In this document: positions 50,484 to 58,212 of the stretch, piece by piece
Layout of the letters: every line of letters starts with the position of its first letter
Position numbering within the stretch: position 1 is the stretch's first letter
NCBI RefSeq assembly: GCF_014385095.1
Contig: NZ_JACRTC010000002.1
Location: 1-64,000, forward strand
Origin: Zongyangia hominis
Lineage (GTDB): Bacteria; Bacillota; Clostridia; Oscillospirales; Ruminococcaceae
Direction: 5' to 3'
Length of the DNA: 64,000 nucleotides
Translations under genes and position numbers: made by a program
Notes under the pieces: generated by a model
What the model was told of the DNA's origin: nothing
The model's input: only the letters and a program-made list of their open reading frames with translations
Databases searched by the model: none

Positions 50484-50506
50484 GTGTCTTCCTCCTACGA
50501 CTACCG

Positions 50507-50563
50507 ATTTTAGCATCCGGGCTATAAAAATGGTGTAAGTGGGACGCTGGGCAAATAAAGATG
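50507..50563 (-). promoter_or_regulatory. kdpFABC promoter region with candidate KdpE direct repeats
   Basis: On the minus strand CATCTTTATTTGCCC (50549-50563) and CATTTTTATAGCCC (50519-50532) form a direct repeat about 30 bases (three turns) apart; a TAAAAT -10-like box is at 50507-50512. The CATTTTTATA core resembles the E. coli KdpE site as I remember it. A clear -35 is missing, in keeping with an activator-dependent promoter. Confidence 0.5.
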
Positions 50564-50575
50564 GCATAAAGGTAT

Positions 50576-50770
50576 TCACAGCCATCCGAATAACCACCCC
50601 AAAGGGAACATCACAGCCGCGGTCAAAGAGAAAACGGCCAACAAAATGAGAAGCGGCATCCCCAAAATCATAGACAGATAAAAGAGGTCCGGGTGATTCT
50701 GTTCAAACACCGCCAGCCTTTTGGATATCTTCCGCTGGGTGTCGCGCACTGAAAAAGCCATGTTCATCAT
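50576..50770 (-). CDS. Small membrane protein (64 aa) upstream of kdp
   Basis: Polar N-terminus (MMNMAFSVRDTQRKISKRLAVFEQ) and two hydrophobic segments (DLFYLSMILGMPLLILLAVF and LTAAVMFPLGWLFGWL). No known family. GGGAGGAG is 8 bases before the ATG. It lies 92 bases before kdpF in the same direction, with the kdp promoter elements in between, so it may be a separate transcript. A potassium-related role is only suggested by position. Confidence 0.6.
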   Translation of the reverse strand: MMNMAFSVRDTQRKISKRLAVFEQNHPDLFYLSMILGMPLLILLAVFSLTAAVMFPLGWLFGWL

Positions 50771-50866
50771 CTCGCTCTCTCCTCCCTGCTTTTATCCTAG
50801 CACCGACCCGGTTAAAGCGGTGAAAGGATGGGGGCGGAAAAATTAAGATATCATAAGCGCCTCCAG

Positions 50867-50917
50867 GATAGCGCCGTGCTCCCGTCCACGGTGCTTTCCC
50901 TTTGGCGATAGGCTATC
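50867..50917 (-). ncRNA. Possible structured leader RNA upstream of the kdp region
   Basis: On the minus strand GATAGC and GCTATC enclose an internal loop and an inner CCGTG/CACGG stem. An alternative hairpin CGATAG-G-CTATCG overlaps one side, so two exclusive folds exist. It does not match c-di-AMP, cobalamin or other riboswitch motifs I know. Role is inference from structure and position upstream of the 64-aa gene. Confidence 0.3.
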
Positions 50918-50937
50918 GAATCGTAACCTAACGGAAG

Positions 50938-50969
50938 GGAGGGATGGGCCCGTGTGGGCCCATCCCTCC
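50938..50969. terminator. Large perfect hairpin
   Basis: 14-bp perfect stem (GGAGGGATGGGCCC and complement) with a GTGT loop. There is no strong T-run on either side, so termination is uncertain. Confidence 0.45.
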
Positions 50970-51061
50970 GTTATTGCGTACAACCTTTCATTTTTTCCAC
51001 CAATTCCTTTCCCGCTCTTCTGGCTTATTTCCACAAACTTTTGCATTTGCTAGGACAAAGA

Positions 51062-51090
51062 TTGTGTTTGTAAGTTATTTTTTCTATAAT
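51062..51090 (+). promoter_or_regulatory. Promoter of GH32 gene
   Basis: TTGTGT (51062-51067), 17-base spacer, perfect TATAAT (51085-51090). Leader ~115 bases. Confidence 0.8.
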
Positions 51091-51211
51091 GAAAAGGACT
51101 TTCAAAATTTGTTCATTTTTCCCATTTAAAAAAGGAGGTGAATAGAAAACGGATGACACCCGCTTTTGCGGGGGCTAACAACAAAAACGTAAAGAGAAGA
51201 AGGAGTAAGCC

Positions 51212-54200
51212 ATGCGTTTGCATTCCAAAACATCCAGAGGACTTTTATCCCGCCGTATCCTGCCGGCGCTGCTGGCGATTATAATGGCGGTATCCCTGCT
51301 CCCCATGGGCGCTCTCTCCGCCGTGGCCGCTGGTTCTGCCGACCTAGAAGGCGTTGCCGGCAACAATGTCACCGGTAACGCCCAGGACGGCTACGTGGTG
51401 GCCAGAGTGGAAAACGCCAACAACTTCGTAGGCTCCTCCACCAAGGTGGAAGCCTTTACTTATGAAGCACAGATGCTCTTTTCTCCGGGCGGCTCCAACA
51501 TTGGCACGCTGATGTTCGGAGCTGCGGGAGAAGGCGCCGGCATCACCCAGCCCTTCTTTGGCTTGGAGCTTTCCGCCCGCCAAAATGGGGAAAAATACGA
51601 CCTCTACCTCACCATGTTCTGCGAGACGGCCCCCCAGACCCCGGTCTATATGTTCATGAATGTTCTGGCCGGCACCGGCGTCAGTCTCACCGATCTTCAT
51701 TCCTTAAAAGTTTCCGTCAGCCCCAAAAAGGAATTTTCCGTCTGGGTCAACGGCAATCCGGTAGCCGTCAAATTCCAGGCGAACTTCGCCGATTATTACA
51801 AAGGCGGCACACTGGGCTTTATGACCTATAACACCCAGACCACCTTTCAAAATGTCAAGTACACCGACGAGGGCGCTTTTGCCGCCGCAGACGGCACCCT
51901 GCCGTTGGCGGGCGTGACGGGAAATAACGTCACCGGCAACGCCCAGGACGGCTATGTATTGGAGAGAATCGCAAACAGCAATAACTTTGCCGGTTCCTCC
52001 ACCAGCGTCAAAGCCTTTACTTATGAGGCGAAGATGCTCATCGCCCCGGGCGGCTCCAACAAGAGTACGTTGACCTTCGGCGCGCCCAACGCGGGCGGCG
52101 ATATGAACCACCCCTTCTTCGGCGTGGAGCTCTATGCCGGACAAAATGGGGACAAGTATGACCTCTATCTCACCATGTTCTGTGAGAAGGCGCCCGCCAA
52201 CGCCGAGTGGATGTTTACAAACGTCTTGGCAGCCTCCGGCGTCAGCTTGGACTCCCCCCACACCGTAAAAATCTCGGTGGACGCTGTCAAAGCCTTCTCC
52301 GTCTCGGTGGACGGAAAAAAAGTGGACGTCAAAGTGCCCGCCTCCTTCGCCGAATATTACACTGGCGGACACCTCGGCTTTATGACCTATGACACCCAGT
52401 CCACCTTCTCCGACGTCCGGTACAGCGACGAAGGGGATTTCGGCACTGGATTCACCTCCAACCTGCCCGGCTGGCGGGGTGTGAGCGGCGCCTGGACCGA
52501 GGTGCCCGGCGGCTACCAGGGCTCCGGCTCCGGCAATGTGTTCGCTATGTCCACCAAGGCGGTGAACAGCTCCGACCCCTTCACCTATGAGGCAAAGATG
52601 ACCCTGGGCCTGGACCAGCAGGCCGGCGGTATCGCCTTTGGCGTCAAGGACCCCGGCAATCCCGCGGGGAAATGGATATGCATCAACGTCGACCGGGGCG
52701 GGGTCTCCCGTATCTTCTCCGAGACCAACGCCAAGGCCGACTGGATTCATGACGTGGCCCTGACCCAGGAGCAGAAGAACAAGACCACCTATCAGCTCAA
52801 GGTGGAGCGGGCAGTCAAAGACGGCCCCCTCAGCTTTTATCTGGACGGTCAGCTCATCTATACCAAAGACATGCCGGAATTCGCCGGCGGCTACTTCGGG
52901 CTGATCACCTGCAACGCCACCGCCACCTTTGATCAGGTCAACTACACCATCGACGGCGCCACCACCGGCTTTACCAGCAATCTGACCGGATGGACTCCGC
53001 TCAACGGCACCTGGAGCGAAGTGGCGGACGGCTATCAAGGCGTTCACGCGGGCAAGGACACCTTTGCCTATGCCAAAGATACCGCCATCACCAAAGAGGA
53101 CACTTTCATTTATGAGGCGGATGTGGAGATCAAAGCCGGCCAGGATGCCGCCGGTATCCTCTTCGGCGTCATGAATCCGGACCATCCCACCAACGATCGG
53201 GGCGAGCCCGACCACCTGTTCTGCCTGATGGCGGTCAGAGGGGGCGGCAGCGTCTTCGCCTTCGCTCACAAGGACGGCAAGGATGAATTTGTCAACACCA
53301 AGGCCATGACCGACGCGGACAAGGCCGCCACCATCTACCACATGCGGGTGGAGTATCTGGGTTCCCAGACCGCCAATTTTTATATCAACGGCACCCTGTA
53401 CCACTCCTTTACCCTTCCCTCCTTTGAGGGCGGCCAGTTTGGCCTGATTGTGGCCAACAACACCACCGCCACCTTCGACAACGTCAACTATTATTCCGCC
53501 GTAGAGCCCAAAGTCATCGGCATCACAGTGGAGGGCGCTCAGATGAACGAGCAGTTCGACCCCTCCCTGACCACCTACATGGGCAGCGTCCCCTATGGGA
53601 CTGCTTCCGTCAAGATCACCGCCGAGTGCCCGGAGGGCCTGGTGCTGACCATCGGCGGCAAGAGCGCCAAGAGCGGGGAGGCGCTGGATGTAGCGCTGGG
53701 CGAAGACATGAATGTCATCAAAATCGTCGCCCGGGACGTCGATTCCGGACTTTCCGCCATCTACACCCTCAACATTCAGCAGATGTTTGACGAGGATACC
53801 ATTTATAATCAGGACTACCGTCCCACCTTCCACTTTACTCCCTTCCGCCATCAGATGAACGACCCCAACGGCCTAGTCTACAACTCCGTCACCGGGGAAT
53901 ATCACATGTTCTTCCAGTGTAACCGCTCCTTTGACAGCGGCGTGGGCGGCACCACCTCCTGGGGCCACGCCGTCTCCAAGGACATGGTCAACTGGAAGGA
54001 GCTGCCCCTGGCCATCACCCCCGACGAGCTGGGCGTCATCTTCTCCGGCTCCGGCGTCATCGACTGGAACAACACCTCCGGCCTCTTTGAGGAGGACCCC
54101 ACAAGCCCGGATTACACGGCGCCGGGGGCGAGAATGGTGTTTTTCTACACCAACACCAACGGTTTTGTCCAGAGTATGGCCTACTCCAAAGACAACGGCC

Positions 54201-56377
54201 GCACCCTCATCAAATACGCGAACAACCCCGTCGTCGCAAACCCGGGCGGCGTCTACGGCCCCGAGATGCGCGATCCCTGCGTCTTCTGGTATGAAGACGC
54301 TTCCATGGAAAACGGCGGCGTCTGGGTCATGGTCACCGTCGATTACCGCAGCCCCCATGTCCACCTGTTCACCTCTCACAACCTCAAGGATTGGAAGCAC
54401 AGCGGACAGGTCATGGACATCCATGGCGCTGCCTTTGGCTCCGAGTGCCCCGACCTCTACCCCCTCGCCCTGGACGGCGATCAGAATAATGTCAAGTGGG
54501 TCTTCCGGGGCGGCGGCGTCTTCTACATCGTCGGCCACATGGAGAAGACCGGCGAAGACACCGTCATGTTTGTCCCGGAGACTGAAAACATCCGTCCCCT
54601 CAACGGCATCGCCGACCAATTCCCCGGCATCCCGGAGCCGGAGCTCTACGCCACCCAGACCTATTCCGACGAGCCTTCCGGCCGCCGCATCGGCGTGAGC
54701 TGGATTCGTGAACGAGGCGGCAATGTACCGGGCAGAATCTGGAATTCCGCCCAGTCCCTGCCCACCGAAAATACGCTGCGCACCGTAAACGGCAAGCCCC
54801 AGCTCTTCAATTACCCCGCCGCAGAAGTCGACGCCATGCGGGATGAGAAGATTTTGTCCCTCAAGGACGTCCAGGTGGATGAGAGCAGTGAAAATGTGCT
54901 CAAGGACTTCCAGTCCTTTAACTGCGACATGGACGCCACCATCACCCTGGGCACCGCCACCGAAGTGGGCTTTAAACTCCGGGTAGGCGGCGGCCGTCAG
55001 CTCAAGATCACCTACAATAAAAACGACGGCAAGCTCTATGTGGACAAAACCACCTCGGACGGCGACGGCGCCGCCGGCGTCTATACGCCGGATATGACCG
55101 TCATGGACGGCAACAAGATTAAGCTGCGGATGCTCTTAGACCAGATTTGCTACGACGTCTACGGCAACGACGGCGAAGTCGGCATCCAGGGATTTTTCTA
55201 TAACGATCTTTCCAATGCGGGCATGGAGTTCTTTAGTAACGGCACAGCCACCCTGGATCTGGACGTTTATTCCATGAAGGCCATGGACCGCACCGTACCC
55301 GATCCTGTGGTTCCGACGGTTCTCACCGACCTGACCCTGTCCTCGGCCCTCCTCACCCCCAACTTCTCCGCCGATGTGACCGAGTACACCGCCACTGTGG
55401 CAAACTCCGTGGGCTCCATCAAAGTCCTGCCCACCTATACCGGCGACGCGGCCGTCACCGTGAACGGCACGGAAGTGGCTTCCGGCGCTTACTCCGTCGA
55501 TATTGCCCTGAGCGTTGGCGAGAATACCATCACCGTTGTCGCGGGCGAGAAAACCTACACCATCAAGGTCACCCGCGAGGAGCCAGCTCCGGTTCCCACT
55601 GTGCTTACAGGTTTGGCTCTCTCCACCGGCACCTTAGCGCCCAACTTTAGCACTGAAGTCACAGAGTACACCGCCACTGTGGCAAACTCTGTGGATTCCA
55701 TCAAGGTCCTGCCCACCTACACCGGCGATGCGGCCGTCACCGTGAACGGCACGGAAGTGGCTTCCGGTGAATACTCCGCCGGTATCTCCCTGAGCGTCGG
55801 CGAGAACGCCATCACCGTCGTCGCAGGAGAGAAGACCTACACCATCAAGGTCACCAGAGAGGACAAGAAACCTCCTGTTACCGAGACTCCCTTCCTGGAT
55901 GGCCTGGAACTCTCTCAGGGCGTACTGAAACCCAGCTTCGACAAGGATGTCAACGCCTACACCGCCTCTGTCGGCAATGCCACCGACTCCATCCAGGTCA
56001 AACCCTTCTACTCCGGCGAGATGGCAGTCACTGTGAACGGCAAGGCTGTGGAAAGCGGCGTCTTCTCCGAGGCCATCGCTCTCGATGTGGGAGAGAACAC
56101 CATCGAAGTGAAGCTCGTCATGGGAGAGAAAGACAACATCTATACGATTGTCGTCACCCGTGCAAAACCCGCGGACACGACGAAACCTACCACCACGAAG
56201 CCATCTATCCCGGGCGGACACAGCTCCGACTGGAAGTGGCCGGAAGGGACGGCAAAGCCTGGCACTGGGAAAGAGAACCCGCAGTCGGGCGACGCGTCGG
56301 CGCTGCCGATAGCGCTGCTGCTCATGGCGGGCGCTGCTGGAACAGCGGTCTTCCTCTCCAGAAAGCGGAAGAAATAG
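51212..56377 (+). CDS. Wall-anchored multidomain GH32 fructan hydrolase
   Basis: 1721 aa. Signal peptide 1-40. Four N-terminal repeats of a concanavalin-like (LamG/DUF1080-type) domain: 47-221, 234-408, 412-581 and 586-763. A cadherin-like beta domain (766-856). GH32 catalytic domain from 864: nucleophile D884 in HQMNDPNG, transition-state D in MRDPCVFW (about 1021), acid/base E1078 in SECPDLY. A GH32 C-terminal sandwich (about 1215-1358), three cadherin-like domains (1368-1455, 1462-1549, 1559-1650), and a linker with PSIPGGH and SDWKWPEG. The end is NPQSGD (1689-1694), a hydrophobic segment and RKRKK. It should cleave inulin- or levan-type fructans or sucrose-like glycans at the cell surface; which linkage cannot be told. 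AGAAGGAG precedes the ATG. Confidence 0.93.
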   Translation: MRLHSKTSRGLLSRRILPALLAIIMAVSLLPMGALSAVAAGSADLEGVAGNNVTGNAQDGYVVARVENANNFVGSSTKVEAFTYEAQMLFSPGGSNIGTLMFGAAGEGAGITQPFFGLELSARQNGEKYDLYLTMFCETAPQTPVYMFMNVLAGTGVSLTDLHSLKVSVSPKKEFSVWVNGNPVAVKFQANFADYYKGGTLGFMTYNTQTTFQNVKYTDEGAFAAADGTLPLAGVTGNNVTGNAQDGYVLERIANSNNFAGSSTSVKAFTYEAKMLIAPGGSNKSTLTFGAPNAGGDMNHPFFGVELYAGQNGDKYDLYLTMFCEKAPANAEWMFTNVLAASGVSLDSPHTVKISVDAVKAFSVSVDGKKVDVKVPASFAEYYTGGHLGFMTYDTQSTFSDVRYSDEGDFGTGFTSNLPGWRGVSGAWTEVPGGYQGSGSGNVFAMSTKAVNSSDPFTYEAKMTLGLDQQAGGIAFGVKDPGNPAGKWICINVDRGGVSRIFSETNAKADWIHDVALTQEQKNKTTYQLKVERAVKDGPLSFYLDGQLIYTKDMPEFAGGYFGLITCNATATFDQVNYTIDGATTGFTSNLTGWTPLNGTWSEVADGYQGVHAGKDTFAYAKDTAITKEDTFIYEADVEIKAGQDAAGILFGVMNPDHPTNDRGEPDHLFCLMAVRGGGSVFAFAHKDGKDEFVNTKAMTDADKAATIYHMRVEYLGSQTANFYINGTLYHSFTLPSFEGGQFGLIVANNTTATFDNVNYYSAVEPKVIGITVEGAQMNEQFDPSLTTYMGSVPYGTASVKITAECPEGLVLTIGGKSAKSGEALDVALGEDMNVIKIVARDVDSGLSAIYTLNIQQMFDEDTIYNQDYRPTFHFTPFRHQMNDPNGLVYNSVTGEYHMFFQCNRSFDSGVGGTTSWGHAVSKDMVNWKELPLAITPDELGVIFSGSGVIDWNNTSGLFEEDPTSPDYTAPGARMVFFYTNTNGFVQSMAYSKDNGRTLIKYANNPVVANPGGVYGPEMRDPCVFWYEDASMENGGVWVMVTVDYRSPHVHLFTSHNLKDWKHSGQVMDIHGAAFGSECPDLYPLALDGDQNNVKWVFRGGGVFYIVGHMEKTGEDTVMFVPETENIRPLNGIADQFPGIPEPELYATQTYSDEPSGRRIGVSWIRERGGNVPGRIWNSAQSLPTENTLRTVNGKPQLFNYPAAEVDAMRDEKILSLKDVQVDESSENVLKDFQSFNCDMDATITLGTATEVGFKLRVGGGRQLKITYNKNDGKLYVDKTTSDGDGAAGVYTPDMTVMDGNKIKLRMLLDQICYDVYGNDGEVGIQGFFYNDLSNAGMEFFSNGTATLDLDVYSMKAMDRTVPDPVVPTVLTDLTLSSALLTPNFSADVTEYTATVANSVGSIKVLPTYTGDAAVTVNGTEVASGAYSVDIALSVGENTITVVAGEKTYTIKVTREEPAPVPTVLTGLALSTGTLAPNFSTEVTEYTATVANSVDSIKVLPTYTGDAAVTVNGTEVASGEYSAGISLSVGENAITVVAGEKTYTIKVTREDKKPPVTETPFLDGLELSQGVLKPSFDKDVNAYTASVGNATDSIQVKPFYSGEMAVTVNGKAVESGVFSEAIALDVGENTIEVKLVMGEKDNIYTIVVTRAKPADTTKPTTTKPSIPGGHSSDWKWPEGTAKPGTGKENPQSGDASALPIALLLMAGAAGTAVFLSRKRKK
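51350..53500 (+). repeat. Four N-terminal LamG/DUF1080-like repeats of the GH32 protein
   Basis: Two subfamilies in tandem: repeats 1 and 2 (GVAGNNVTGNAQDGYV..., 51350-51874 and 51911-52435) are close copies; repeats 3 and 4 (GFTSNLPGW / GFTSNLTGW, 52445-52954 and 52967-53500) resemble each other. These sandwiches commonly bind glycans. Confidence 0.8.
55313..56161 (+). repeat. Three cadherin-like beta-sandwich repeats of the GH32 protein
   Basis: Units 55313-55576, 55595-55858 and 55886-56161. The first two are nearly identical at base level (VPTVLT...TEYTATVANSV...VTVNGTEVASG); the third is diverged. Confidence 0.9.
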
Positions 56378-56437
56378 CCATCAGTTATACCATGGCAAGT
56401 AATCTTAACAGGTCAGATTGCCACAATATTCTGTGCA

Positions 56438-56479
56438 AAGGCCGCCGCACTGTCACTTACATGACGGTGCGGCGGCCTT
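56438..56479 (+). terminator. Terminator of GH32 gene
   Basis: Long stem AAGGCCGCCGCAC.GTCA with its complement and a short T-rich tail, about 60 bases after the stop. Confidence 0.85.
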
Positions 56480-56637
56480 CTATTGCGGAAACATGGGGCT
56501 GCACTAACTAAAGTGATGCAATTCTCCTCCAAAATCGAGGAAACTACCATAAATCCTCTGAGGAACGACCAATTTCGACCCAATAAAAAAATATAATGAA
56601 ATTATAGTTCCCTAGTTTCCCGAGAGGAGTTGATCGA

Positions 56638-57873
56638 ATGCCCTCTTTTACCTTATACCAAAAATACACCCGAGAAAAAGTGCACCATACCTTTTGTCCA
56701 AGCGAAAAATTTACACCGCAATCCGGCACCTGGGGCCTCCACGGCATTGTTCATATCAAGGGTACCGATGACTTTGTTTTCTTTGTCACTCTGGGCAGTA
56801 AACAAGCGGGACATCAATTTATCGAAACCATCACCCCCGATGGTATCCTATCCTGGCAATCACAACCCCACCAAAGTCTGTCCAGCTCCGTCATTCGCAC
56901 TCTGATCCAACACGATGCAGCCCGCAATCATATCTATCTCTTCTTCCGGCAAAATACTAGACAAAATTCCTATCTCTACTTGGGACAGCTCGCCTATGTG
57001 AACCACGATCCTGAAAAGGAATGCCCCGTCAATTTTCAGTGGCAAATTCTCCATTGGGATCCGCCGGAAAAGGTGCGGCGACTGTGTATGTTGCCATCGG
57101 CTGTATCCGAGCAGACACAAAGGCAAGGCAATTACTACTCCTGGGAGATACCCAATGATCGGGTGGCAATTAAACTAACAGATTTGTCTGTTTTTCGGTA
57201 TCGCGGTTCAGGAATTCCCAAAAAAGCTCGGTGGTTTTGGGGCGTAGATCATTGGGAAGGAAAGGAGGAAAAAGAACTCCTCTTTCTTTGGGAAGATGCT
57301 TCCTATAAAGCTACCGTTCGCCTTCAAAACGGAAGGACACGGCTTTTTTGGCATGGCGATTTGGCACAAAAGCTCCAAGCCTATTGCCCCGAGGGTGATT
57401 CTTTCACCCCTGCGCAGTTTCCATTCCTCAGATTTTCAAAGTGCGGCCAGGATGCTTATGAATTGACACTCCTCGGCTTTGAGCACTTGGAAACAGATAT
57501 TGCTCTGGAAGGAGAGACTTTCAGTGATGCCACCTCCGCTCCTAGTCTGGAGGGAGCTGGGAAAAAATCCTATGCGACGCGGTACGAACGCGACCCTAAA
57601 AACCGTAAAGCATGTATCAAAATTCATGGAACCAAATGCGCGGTGTGTGGCTTCGATTTTGAAAAAACATATGGACCATGGGGCCGTGATTATATTGAGG
57701 TACATCATCTTATTCCCCTCTCACAAATGCAAGGCGAGAGCCTTGTCAACCCCGCCACAGAGATGAAACCCCTTTGTTCCAATTGCCACCGTATGGTCCA
57801 TCGGAAAAAAGATCAAATTCTTTCCATCGAGGAGCTCCAAGCAATGCTTCGTAAAAATCGTGAGCCCTTTTAA
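56638..57873 (+). CDS. DUF3427-HNH endonuclease (defence-type)
   Basis: 411 aa. The N-terminal ~150 residues (YTREKVHHTFCPS...GTWGLHGIVHIKGTDDFVFFVTL...HIYLFFRQ...YLYLGQLAYVNHDPEKECPVNFQWQILHW) match the DUF3427 domain found in restriction-like helicase-nucleases. The middle (about 195-320) has no recognised motif. The C-terminus is an HNH nuclease: CAVCGFDFEKTYGPWGRDYIEVHHLIPLS...LCSNCHRMVHR, with the paired cysteines that bind zinc. Codon use is more AT-rich than upstream genes, and it lies beside a type I restriction-modification system, so a modification-dependent restriction (type IV-like) role is a fair inference. GAGGAGTTGATCG precedes the ATG. Confidence 0.88.
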   Translation: MPSFTLYQKYTREKVHHTFCPSEKFTPQSGTWGLHGIVHIKGTDDFVFFVTLGSKQAGHQFIETITPDGILSWQSQPHQSLSSSVIRTLIQHDAARNHIYLFFRQNTRQNSYLYLGQLAYVNHDPEKECPVNFQWQILHWDPPEKVRRLCMLPSAVSEQTQRQGNYYSWEIPNDRVAIKLTDLSVFRYRGSGIPKKARWFWGVDHWEGKEEKELLFLWEDASYKATVRLQNGRTRLFWHGDLAQKLQAYCPEGDSFTPAQFPFLRFSKCGQDAYELTLLGFEHLETDIALEGETFSDATSAPSLEGAGKKSYATRYERDPKNRKACIKIHGTKCAVCGFDFEKTYGPWGRDYIEVHHLIPLSQMQGESLVNPATEMKPLCSNCHRMVHRKKDQILSIEELQAMLRKNREPF

Positions 57874-57932
57874 ATCTATCGTTCTCCCCGCAATTCATGC
57901 GCCCTTTTCTCTTGTAGCGCACAGGTCACCCT

Positions 57933-57960
57933 CCTGTAATGTAAAATTTCACATTACAGG
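57933..57960. repeat. Inverted repeat, perfect 10-bp arms
   Basis: CCTGTAATGT and ACATTACAGG separated by 8 bases. It could be an RNA hairpin or a protein-binding dyad; no T-run follows. Confidence 0.55.
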
Positions 57961-57996
57961 AGATCTTCACCCGTCCTTCAAAAGCAGAAGGGATAA

Positions 57997-58040
57997 AAAG
58001 AAGAGCCGGGCAGGAAATGTTCCTGCCTAGCTCTTCTTTT
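57997..58040. terminator. Bidirectional terminator between HNH and hsdR genes
   Basis: Stem AAAAGAAGAGC..GGCAGGAA with its complement, A-run on one side and T-run on the other, between convergent genes. Confidence 0.85.
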
Positions 58041-58212
58041 GTATTGTTTTCCAATCTGTCAGACAACATGATCGATTCGTTGATGGGAGTTTAGTATCCA
58101 CCAGGCCAATTCGCCCGGTCAAATTACGGCCCTCGGGTGCTTGAAATAGAGGTGCATATTTTTTATTGCTATTTCGTTACTGACACTTCTATGCCATTTA
58201 CCTTTATCTGCA

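Larger units (their letters stand above)
50771..51211. other. Intergenic region between small membrane gene and GH32 gene
   Basis: 440 bases without a protein gene. It contains, left to right, a segment with nested stems (50867-50917), a large perfect hairpin (50938-50969), the GH32 promoter (51062-51090), and a leader with an exceptional Shine-Dalgarno (51131-51142). Confidence 0.7.
57874..58212. other. Intergenic region between convergent HNH and hsdR genes
   Basis: 340 bases without a gene. It contains a 10-bp inverted repeat (57933-57960), a terminator (57997-58040) and about 150 bases (58041-58212) with nothing recognisable. Confidence 0.7.

Noticed and set aside
50771..50937. c-di-AMP (ydaO-type) riboswitch upstream of kdp
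   Set aside because: Expected for K+ genes, but the conserved ydaO sequence blocks are not present on either strand.
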